A DNA stretch of 64,000 nt from Dicyema japonicum. Its lineage: Eukaryota; Dicyemida; Rhombozoa; Dicyemidae. This document shows, piece after piece, positions 55,745-64,000 of this stretch. The position numbers were made by a program, and so were the translations under genes. The stretch spans positions 510,043 to 574,042 of the forward strand of contig RDEW01000005.1 of the NCBI GenBank assembly GCA_011109175.1, given 5' to 3'. Each line of letters opens with the position of its first letter. Positions within the stretch are counted from its first letter, which is position 1. The notes beneath the pieces were generated by a model that was not told the origin of the DNA, made no database searches, and saw only the letters and a program-made list of their open reading frames with translations.

Positions 55745-56856
55745 ATGTTGGCCAAAAAGAAACTGTCGGAAAAAAGGTCAGTTAAATTTCTGGTGGAGAC
55801 TTCGCTTTGCAACAGCAAACATTCGTCGGCAGAGACACACGTGGCTCCAAAAGCAGGGGTTTTCGACGAAATCCTCAATTCCACGGGATACGAGCAAGTC
55901 AAAAAATTTAAAATTTACAAACGAAAGAAATTGGAGTTGCTAAAGGCTCGTCAAAAATATCTACGAGAATGGCAGCACGTGCTCATGGGATGTAAACTGA
56001 CAAAGAGCAGGAGTCAAATGATCCTAATAGTCGACACATTCATGGACAAAAAATCGGTGACAATTACTATTAACTGCAGGTGGACAAAAGCCTGTGGAAG
56101 GACACGAGCGTTGACAAATTCTCTGACTTTTTGAAGAAATACAACATATCGGGGGAAATCGAAGTCATCTCGGAGATGGCGAAGGTCCACGATATCTTTG
56201 AGGCCAAAATAATCCATTTTTTGAAGGAACTGATATTTTTAATTTACGAAATATTCTTGACCATCCGAAACTACTTCTCCATGGACGGCTACAAGAACGT
56301 GATCAGGAGACTCTTCTTAATACAAAAAAACTTAATCTTCAGAAATAATGAGTTTAAAACTTTGACCAACAAAATCAACGACGCCATTGAATTCGTAAAA
56401 CAGGCAAGCTTCTCTATGGACTCGTACCTAACAAGATTTCAAGAAATTTACAAAAAGCTTGAGAACATAAATTTTTTCTCCGAAAAATGCTTAAAACAGA
56501 TTTTTTTGAGTCTCCAAGATACTGACCTTGTTGAGAATTACATCCAAAGAGAACACATGGAAATTCTTCCTGAAATCAAACACGTGGATTCCAGAATTTA
56601 CAGACATTTGAGTGCGAATTTAGTCCATAAGTCACGTGTCCTTTTTTGGTCAAATAAGGCTGTCTTCGAGCACTCCAAAAACTCCACTTATCGTCAGAGT
56701 AAGGCTTTAGCAGACAAAAGAGACTTTGAATCATCGAAAATTGACGGGATGCTGAGACAGAGAAGTTTTTGTAACAACATCACTGCGATTCTCCCCAAAC
56801 TTTTAAAATTGTCAGCAGAGATGGGCATATCAACAAACTGTTACCAGAAGATGTAG
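55745..56856 (+). CDS. 362-residue helical protein, unknown family
   Basis: Two exons, 55745-56056 and 56080-56856, are joined by a 23-nt GT-AG intron. The spliced length is 1089 nt with no lesion. ATG at 55745 (MLAKKKLSEKRSV) is the first in frame. The N-terminal third is basic (KKFKIYKRKKLELLKARQKY). The rest looks almost wholly alpha-helical with heptad-like spacing (KFSDFLKKYNISGEIEVISE, IFEAKIIHFLKELIFLIYEI, NNEFKTLTNKINDAIEFVKQ). No signal peptide; the hydrophobic stretch at 56223-56264 is short and mixed with charge, so probably a buried helix. The intact frame, intron and composition mark it as a host gene rather than an element. I cannot name the family; BAR-like or coiled-coil scaffolds are possible. 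Confidence 0.8.
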
Positions 56857-57195
56857 TCAGACAGGAAAAGTTGGTTCAGGTCCGTTTTCTTATTTATTTT
56901 AGGTAAAAAAGAATTTTGTATAAATAAATTAAATAATAAAAATTTAAAAACAAAATTAAACAAAATTATTAATTTTTCAGGTGAATTAAATATGGCTATC
57001 AATTTCTTACACGAAAACTAACTTTGTTACAATAAATGTTTAAACTTTCTAAGATAGCAATTCACTTCCATGATTGAGCCGTTCCTCTCCTCGGCTATTC
57101 CTCTCCTTTTTCTAATCAACGAGCTGATGACACTTAGGATGGGAAGCAATTTTGGTCCTAAAATCTCCGAGTTCACTCAAAAAATTACAATCTAT
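56857..57195. other. Unassigned 3' flank
   Basis: AT-rich, with AATAAA-like sequence near 56925-56937 that may serve the upstream gene. Nothing else seen. Confidence 0.4.
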
Positions 57196-57199
57196 TCTG

Positions 57200-57765
57200 A
57201 TGAGAAAGAATCAAATTCCTACTGATGCGACTACGCTTATATAATGGATTTGTCCGACCAGTCCTCATGTATAACGTCGGTACTTGGGGAACATCAAAGA
57301 AACAACTTGACTCTTTTCACAGAGGCCAACTAGAAAACTCCTCGGATACTCTTGGCCAAAGAAAACTCAAACAATAAATTATACAAACTGACTGATTGTG
57401 GACCAACATTCTGAACGTACGTGAATTCCGCTGGCGCCTTTTTGGACATATTCTACGGATAGATGAACAGACACCATGCAATGCGCCATGGAAGAATTTA
57501 ACTGTATCTCTTGCATTCAGAGGACGTCCGAGTAGTTGTCTTCTATGGACACTCGCGGAGGATTACGCAATGATCGGGGACCGACTGATAGACGCGGACG
57601 ATATGGACGAAATCAGGAAAGAGCACGACAACGAAAAGGATGGAGAAGACAAACGAAAGGATTATCGAAAAGCATACCACATGCGAAACCATAAACAGTG
57701 TTTACTGGTAATGCGAATGTCTTTAACTAATCTTCGAGTTTATGCCCTTGCAGAATAATGTCATT
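57200..57765 (+). mobile_element. Non-LTR pol C-terminal region, further family
   Basis: LRLYNGFVRPVLMYNVGTWG then TSKKQLDSFHRGQLE (frame-broken), followed by 120 open codons from 57396: FRWRLFGHILRIDEQTPCNA, LAFRGRPSSCLLWTLAEDY. This is the standard C-terminal domain of a widespread invertebrate LINE pol, distinct from LINE-A (no SYACASWG). Confidence 0.75.
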
Positions 57766-57780
57766 TATGACACCGCCTTA

Positions 57781-58320
57781 TCAAATGAGGAGAAAATCCT
57801 CCAGATTTACGTCAGCCAAACGATATTCAGTAATAATCCGGAAAAGGTTCCAGTTTGAGGATTTGTATATGTAGGTCGGCTTCTTCTTATCACAAAATAC
57901 CTCTCTCCTGATCTTCAATAAAATAGGGATGTGGTCGCTTCTGGTATCGTATATGACGGACCAAGTTACTCTTGGAGAGAGGGTTGGAGAGCAGAGAGTG
58001 ATGTCTGCGGATGTAGGTTGATCAGAATTCCTGAAAGGGATTCTTGTGTGTTTCGAGGGGTCATTAATGATCATCAGTTTTCCAGACTGCGAGAGTGGAA
58101 GTCTTCCTCTTGCATCGGCAGGCTGACTTGACAGCCAAAGGGGATGTTTGGCATTCATGTCTCTGCAGTTCAAGATATCCCCCATATTTTCCGAAGTAGA
58201 TAAGTCAACCATTGAATACTTCTTAGGGCATGAGCCAGGAGGAGGTATATAGACGTTCACCAGTGGATTTTGTCGGCACAAGCAGATGTTCTCCCTTTGG
58301 TTCCTTCCTTGGATTAATTA
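57781..58320 (-). mobile_element. LINE-A endonuclease fragment, reverse orientation
   Basis: 166 open codons (57781-58281): NVYIPPPGSC, CRDMNAKHPLWLSSQPADAR (usual G-D changed to R-D), PTSADITLCSPTLSPRVTW and YDTRSDHIPILLKI. It covers most of the AP-endonuclease domain and the start of the linker. Confidence 0.82.
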
Positions 58321-59029
58321 GTTATGACTGTTTGTGTTGGGGTTACCATTGTAGACCTGAGGTTAATTAATAATAATGTTTCTCGACTGCATCCATCATT
58401 CGGCCCTCGATCACAGCATAATTTTCCGCGAGTGTCCATGGAAGACAACTTGCAATTTTTTATTGTATATGACGAAACATCTATGAAGCTTTCAAATCAT
58501 GAATATCCAATTTGTTAGCAATTTTAAGCGTCATTTCCTGAAGCACATCATTAGTACGAGTATGGTTGTATTTTCTTTCATTTTGTATCCACTTATATAA
58601 AGGTGTGTAAAGTAGTGCTAGTTGTAATATTTTTTGAATTTTCCAATTTTTGCTGCAAATATTTTATTTCTTTATTTTTTTTAAACTAAAATTTATCGGT
58701 TCCAACAGGCATTTTAAATTTTCTGCTTAGAGAAGTCGAGCGATGACTGGAATTTCTTTTTGTACTAAATGAAAAATTCATTAAATTTCAATTTTAGGAG
58801 GAAAATCATTAAAATTTGGATTCATTAAGTAAAATATTCATTAAATGAAAAATTCATTAAACAAAAAACAAATGTAATTTTTTTGTCGGCATACCATCCT
58901 TACCGCAAATAAAAATATTATCCACGCAAGCAAATTTTTGTCTTGCTCCTTTTGTCACACCAGCGTTTGTTTTGTGAAAGATCAAGATGAAATATATTTG
59001 TTGAGATTTTTACTTGATAATTAGGATGT
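58321..59029. other. Unassigned
   Basis: 58750-58880 contains several repeats of ATTCATTAAA/TTCATTAAATGAAAAA, a simple AT-rich repeat. No coding signal. Confidence 0.4.
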
Positions 59030-59280
59030 CGATTTTTTCACGTATAAGAAGTATCGACTCGAAAAGAAAGCGGAAAATTTCATAATAAAGGGAAATTATA
59101 CCTGAAGGATGTAAACTACACAAGCTCGTAATTGTTTCCACGAATATAGAAGAAATTAAAATAATCGCTCGGGAGATTCATGAGGCCAATCATTGTGTGC
59201 ATTGGAAACTCTTTGTAGAAGATTTTTTATAATAAAAAATGAGATCATCGACAAGTTGTTAGAGAATGGAATATTTGCCA
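59030..59280 (+). mobile_element. Integrase zinc-binding region fragment (KRBA2-like)
   Basis: Frame-broken reading: YKKYRLEKKAENFIIKGNY, LKDVNYTSS, EEIKIIAREIHEANHCVHWK (H-x3-H of the zinc-binding region), NEIIDKLLENGIF. It is the N-terminal part of an integrase element like the one that follows in reverse. Confidence 0.55.
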
Positions 59281-59299
59281 ATTCTCAGTACTACTAAAT

Positions 59300-60260
59300 G
59301 ATGATTCAACTCATATGAATGAAAATTTGCTCTCAAACCATTCACGACTGCTTCATCATTTTTTTAATGTAGCCTACATAAGGAGAATTGGATTAAATCC
59401 TTTGATGCCTCTGTAACGACGAAATGGATTGTCACCTAATTTATATATAAGGCATGCATTTTAATCTTTAATCTGTTTTTTCCAACATTTATTTGGATCA
59501 TCCGATAACATCTTCGACAAAGTCTGATTGAATCTTTCTACAATTCCTAAAATAAAAATAATTCAATAGTATTGACTACGTGGGTTGTTTGGAGGTGAAT
59601 GAATTTGAATAATGTTATATTTCTTGCAAATTGCAGTGACATGTGAGTTTTTAAACTCGGAGCCATTGTCCGATAGTAAATATAAACATGGTCCATAATC
59701 CATGAATATATCCTCAAGGTTGTCAGCAACTTCCAAACCACTTTTTTTCTTTAAGCTTTTGTAACAGCATATTTTGAATAAATATCAATAGCCGTTAAAA
59801 GCCACAAATAACCATACTCGCTAAACCTAGAGAATATAAAACTGATACCTTTTAAGATCTATTAAATCTATTTGGGCCGAGTTGCAATTATATGATTTTC
59901 TTCATATTCCTTAAGACTTTTGGCAAAAAAACATGTCTCACAATTGAAAACAACATCTCTTCACAAAAAATACCGTTCTCTACAATATGTTTCTAAGATG
60001 TTTTGGCCACAATGTGTTAAATCATGAATTTGAGTATCGACAAACTTCATTTCCTCAACGTTGTCCGAAACGATAACTAATTTATCGCCTTCTGGTCTTT
60101 TAGATACATTCTTCCTCCTTTAAGAACGAAGCTCTTGGACTTTTTCAGATCCTGCACATAGCATATGCAGGAACATCAGAAGGTAAGCCTCCTTCCAGAA
60201 TAATTTTGAGATTATCATATTCAACAGATGTCTTAACAAACAAGCGTGACATAATAATTC
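59300..60260 (-). mobile_element. KRBA2-like integrase element, reverse orientation, pseudogene
   Basis: On the minus strand: VFNCETCFFAKSLKEYEENH (zinc-binding C-x2-C), IDLIDLKRY (about 59860), YLWLLTAIDIYSKYA (first Asp) and KKSGLEVADNLEDIFMDYGP. The second Asp is in LLSDNGSEFKNSHVTAICKK and the Glu in GIVERFNQTLSKMLSDDPNK. Between PRSQ and GIVER lies a 24-nt AT-rich insert ending TTTTAG, which looks like one of the short local introns with its donor GG lost. Confidence 0.75.
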
Positions 60261-60469
60261 AAATTAGTATTAATAGTTTATAATAATTTTATACAATAAA
60301 ATTAATATTTTATCTTACTAAAAATTAGAATTTTAATCCAAAAGAACAATTTTTATAGATTCAAAAAAAATCCAAAAAATTCAAAAAATCGATATTACAG
60401 GTAGCGCATAGTTGCAAACAGCGCTCGCGACACATTATCCGGATTGAATTATACTGTGGGATCAATAGC

Positions 60470-61265
60470 ATGCCCCCGAATACAATGGAAGATATTACAG
60501 ATATTCTTTACGCTACACAGTGCTCATTTGAAGCACTTACTGTTCACATGGAGAACGACTGGCTACAATCAATAAATGGGCGACTTACTAAACTAAAGAC
60601 TCACGCTGAGAAAATCAGCGCACTAGCACTAGTTGGTCATGATGACTCAACGAGAAAAGCTTTGTGTGCTTATGCATACAAGAAGTCTGGAGAAAGCGTT
60701 GTGTTCAATCAATGAAGAGATTAGAATTGTTGGAAAAAAGATTAGGATGCACAAGTCGAGAAAGGAATTTTGAAGAAACAATTTATGCTCTGAGCTTAAT
60801 AGAAGGCGCTTTTATAGGAAGATGAGAAAGGAAGGTCGCAGTTCTGTGTACATCGAGGAATGTTCAGTTTTTTGGAAAAACATGTGGAAGGAAAAATATA
60901 AGAAGGATGTGGGACTCTCTATATCCAAAAAGATTACTGGGAAAGAGGAGACATATGCTGACTTTTCGAAAGAAGGATTGCTGGGAATAACTCTGGACTA
61001 CCTATATGGATTATTACGTTTATAAAAAACTTATGAAAATGTGGACACTCCAACTTAAATTAAATGGTGTTGTGAATCTAAGGGGAATATTCCAAGGGGA
61101 TTCCTTATCCCCACAGTTATTTGTATTATTGATTGAATTGACTATTAAATGGTAAATACTCTAAAGTGACCATGGATGCTAAGGGAAATACTCTTACCTA
61201 TGCTACTAACCACTTGCTGTTTATGGATGATCTTAAATTGACATCCTATGAGGATGACACAATGC
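60470..61265 (+). mobile_element. LINE-C copy, RT part
   Basis: RRFYRKMRKEGRSSVYIEEC and SVFWKNMWKEKYKK lead into the RT. LNGVVNLRGIFQGDSLSPQL (61060-61110) and HLLFMDDLKLTSYED (61210-61250) are the RT core with the catalytic FMDD intact. It is the same RT type as 37790-40440 but in the opposite orientation. Stops between blocks. Confidence 0.75.
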
Positions 61266-61299
61266 TCTTGCTATTCCCAACAGTATTTCTGTGAGAATA

Positions 61300-62134
61300 A
61301 TTCTGATCCTTTTCCCGTACATCTTTCCAAAATGACACGCACTCATCTCTGTAACTTTACAATCACTATTATTGACGTCATCGTTGAGCCTCCGATAAAA
61401 CCTCCTCTTGTTTACCTCAAAACAAAAATTATTTCGTCTAAAGGATTTTTTGATTCATAAATTGAGATTTTTTTTCCATGATCTTGATTTTGTCTTCAAT
61501 TAGGGTAAAAATCCTTTTCAGTTCTCCCTTCTTTGATTTCTTGTATCCAAACGACCATAAAACATGAAACGTTTTCTCCTTTTCTTTCTTTGACTACTTC
61601 CCAGTAAATTCATAGACCTAGCAACAATTTTCTTTAAATTTGGCGATTCTCTTTTCCACGTTTTCCTTCCAAAAGCTTTTTACTGATTGCATCTTTGTCA
61701 ATTTCTCATATGCGCATCATAAATAATGTCAATTTGATATCACTGGGATTCCTCAGAATCTCCGTTTCACAGAGTTGACAACCATTGAGATCCACTTGAT
61801 ACTGTCACCTGATCGAATCTCAGTGATTAATGATTTAAGGGACAGCAGTTTCACACAGAGCGTTGAACATACGCATACGTTCTTTCACTTATATTCAAAG
61901 ATCTGGCATACTTCCACGAATGTGAAGTCACAAAGCAATCCCAAGTGAGCACAATCGGAACAATCTTGACCTTTGCGTGGTGTATAACTCCAGCTCTTTG
62001 TAAAGAAGGTCATATTTCCTCAGCTTTTCGCATTACACCTGCTGTAGATTTTGGGAAGATGTTATTCCCACTTCGACCAAGGTAATTTTGTTTCTCCTTT
62101 TATCAAAATCGAACAGGTCTGACTTATGCTCACT
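61300..62134 (-). mobile_element. LINE-C copy, reverse orientation, with conserved endonuclease end
   Basis: 61430-61700 resembles the N-terminal coiled region at 39890-40140 of the other LINE-C copy. 61880-62134 is nearly identical to 38032-38281 (endonuclease TDIIIEHKSD ... LVEVGIT region), including the same in-frame TAA. It is cut at 62134, where a plus-strand LINE-A begins. Confidence 0.8.
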
Positions 62135-62545
62135 TCGCGAGATCAGGACATCCAGAAGGACACATAAAGAATACAAATTAACCTGGACAGGCTTAATTCC
62201 TGGATAATAGAAAACCGGCTCGTTGTGAATGCAAAGAAGTCGACTACGTCACTATTTACCTCTGACAAAAAATTGAGAAGGAAGACAGTCACCTTGATGT
62301 TAAACAAGATCGGCATCCCTTCCCACAGATGTCAAAGGATCTTGGGTGCGACAATTGATATGCATCTCTGTTTGACACCACACGTAGAAAACATTTTATT
62401 GAAATGCTGAACGTATTGAAAAGTTTATCGGGAATATGGAAGAGTAGTACTCACCCAGTCTTGATGAACTTGTACGAACAGTACATCGAGCCATGTTTCT
62501 CATATGCATGCGCTTCGTGGGGACCGCCAACATCTGGGACAAATA
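62134..62545 (+). mobile_element. LINE-A C-terminal part, interrupted
   Basis: RTKKSTTSLFTSDKKL-type region (MNAKKSTTSLFTSDKKLRRK at 62225), RCQRILGATIDMHLCLTPHV and YIEPCFSYACASWGPPTSG. It aligns with 47680-48090 and is interrupted at 62544-62545 (TA) by the Tigger-like insertion. Confidence 0.8.
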
Positions 62546-63170
62546 CAGCACCGATAGAAAAGTGCCCCAAATATAGAAAGTGCCACAAATATAGAGGGTA
62601 CATATAATTCTTACATTTTAAAACTATTATTTGTATTTTTTAATAACAAAATATGTTGTTTCATAAAAAAGAGAATTTATTTAATGAGAAATAATCAGTT
62701 ATTTTGAACTCAGTATTATACTTATTTCTTAGAATCTTTGAAATTTTTATTCTGAATTTATAGTATTCTTTAAGCCCTTCAGGGCAAGTATTGAATAAAT
62801 AAGTTTCGAGATTATTCATTATTGACTCTTTTAAACATAATTCTTCAATCTCATCATTTCCATTATACAAAGTCCCATTATCTTCAATTCCGTTTATTTC
62901 AAGTTCCATTAACCCTGAAACATGTTTATCAATTAATTCAGATGCTTTTTTAAATTAATTTAACGACCACATGTTCTCTGTTCGTTTATTTTCATCAACA
63001 ATTGACAATCGTTGTTGTTGTTACTCGACTCCAAGCTTGTCCTACAAATGCAATTAATCTTCAATAGGGTCGATTAGTATTCCTTTACATCGTCAAGACA
63101 TATCATTTCATAAAGAACGTTGTTATAATATGTCTTAAAAGAATTTAATGACCCTTTTCCTGCCTCCAAG
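62546..63170 (-). mobile_element. Tigger/pogo-like DNA transposon, partial
   Basis: The plus-strand left end is TA then CAGCACCGATAGAAAAG, with two subterminal repeats of AGTGCC(C/A)CAAATATAGA. The minus-strand reading inward gives a transposase C-terminus: SFKTYYNNVLYEMICLDDVK, QAWSRVTTTTIVNCW and, after stops, the 82-codon end MELEINGIEDNG ... FKITDYFSLN. The Trp-...-TI-NC block and the DYF end are typical of CENP-B/Tigger-family proteins. The DDE core is missing. Confidence 0.7.
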
Positions 63171-63751
63171 CCACGTGGTCAATGATTCGTGTGAGCTCCT
63201 TCATCTCAGCCAAATGTTGTTTCTCGTCCCTTTCGCATTTTTCTTTGAGGATGGTGTTTTAGCGGAGTATTCGTCCCTTTTTGTTAGAAAACAAGAAAAA
63301 CTTAACGTCCAAAGCTGAGGTTGAACATGAAATCGCCTGAGCTATTTCAGTTCGGCATTTTGAAATGGCCTCTGCGATTTTAACTCTGTGAGATTCAAAT
63401 TTCTTTTGCTGAAATCTGACAGATTTTTTCGTGAATTTCGGTTCTTCGTAAGCAAAGTTCCGTAATCCTAATTTTCTGTGAACGGGAACACTACATTGAT
63501 CATTTTTTGAATCCTCGATTCAAGATTTCGTATTTTATTTTTCGAGACTGGCTGTTTTATTGGCCCACTTTTTACTAACTTAAAAATCAAAGTTGTCCTT
63601 TTCTCCAAATCCGTGATCTTTTGATCGAGTTGCTGCTGTTGTGCCTATTCTTCTGTGATTTCCTGACCCTTCCTTTCTAATATGTAGTTCGACCAGTTTA
63701 GTACCCATTATTATCAGCAAAGCCTTGATCTCTTAGATTATTTTGATATGG
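63171..63751. other. Unassigned
   Basis: No supported feature. The minus strand carries Arg/Lys-rich short open pieces (63290-63650) in the style of the LINE-C N-terminal region, which may be its origin. Confidence 0.35.
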
Positions 63752-64000
63752 TTGCTTAGGCTACGGGTTCGAATCTCGCTGCTGTTCACCTGGTGGAAGG
63801 TTCCACGCATCTACGATGCAGAAAGGGTTTGACGAGTGACGCCGTCATCAGTGGATACTCACTGCGGAACTGGATTGTTTAGAAAGGACACTCACACAAG
63901 AAAAAAAGAAGTGAAGATCATTCCTTGGTTCTACGATTAGTTAACTGTTCTTTACTTAATAAAGTGTGTGTCCTGCCTATGCGGAGCTATAAATACTATG
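63752..64000 (+). mobile_element. SINE-A copy, runs to window end
   Basis: Box A region eroded, box B GGGTTCGAATCTCGCTGC, then TTCACCTGGTGGAAGGTTCC, ACGCATCTACGATGC, GACGAGTGACGCCGTCATCAG, GCGGAACTGGATTG and AAAAAGAAGTGAAGATCATTCC. The tail is AATAAAGTGTGTGTCCTGCC, then GCGGAGCTATAAATACTATG. Good reference copy for the family. Confidence 0.85.

Overview
The window looks like nuclear DNA of a small animal, most probably a dicyemid mesozoan. The main reason is splicing. Seven gene models can be rebuilt by hand, and 43 of their 44 GT-AG introns are only 22-29 nt long (mean about 24 nt; the exception is 47 nt). Introns this short, combined with clearly animal proteins (a receptor tyrosine phosphatase, PLRG1, ZNF800-like), match what is published for dicyemids. 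The species assignment is inference. The intron structures are read directly from the sequence: in five of the seven models the spliced length is a multiple of three and the spliced protein aligns to its family or stays open throughout.

Host genes. 15032-16573 (-): S10 serine carboxypeptidase (CPVL-like), with a disturbed middle exon. 19248-20781 (-): PLRG1/Prp46 WD40 splicing factor, intact, 9 exons. 22986-26238 (+): receptor-type protein tyrosine phosphatase with a mucin-like stalk, FN3-like ectodomain, one membrane helix and one PTP domain; 21 exons and a one-base lesion at the WPD loop. 27703-28635 (-): purine nucleoside phosphorylase, intact, 5 exons. 33125-34076 (-): ZNF800-like zinc finger protein. 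50205-50632 (-): small protein with a C-terminal membrane anchor. 55745-56856 (+): 362-residue protein of unknown family. Weaker candidates are a 42-codon ORF at 9754, a signal-peptide-led 16-residue repeat ORF at 32760-33040 and exon-like ORFs at 48348-48913.

Everything else is mostly a retroelement graveyard. LINE-A (AP-endonuclease plus RT, 3' tail GGGATCACCTAATTAGTT ... GGTTAATAAAT) is the commonest. LINE-B has an NWVKVYLEGR/YADD-type RT. LINE-C has a GAKEQ/FMDD-type RT with a downstream PD-(D/E)xK endonuclease. A further element is represented by RLE-like C-termini. There are two short non-autonomous families: SINE-A (tRNA-derived head) and SINE-B (about 290 bp, borrowing the LINE-A 3' tail). 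DNA-transposon and integrase remains include a Tigger/pogo copy inserted in a LINE-A, a DDE_3-like fragment and two KRBA2-like retroviral-type integrases.

Layout: 0-15 kb is retroelement fragments; 15-34 kb is the gene-bearing part (S10, PLRG1, RPTP, PNP, ZNF800-like) with SINEs between genes; 34-50 kb is dense LINE territory; 50-57 kb has two orphan genes among AT-rich DNA and LINEs; 57-64 kb is nested LINE, integrase and Tigger debris. TE boundaries are approximate throughout.
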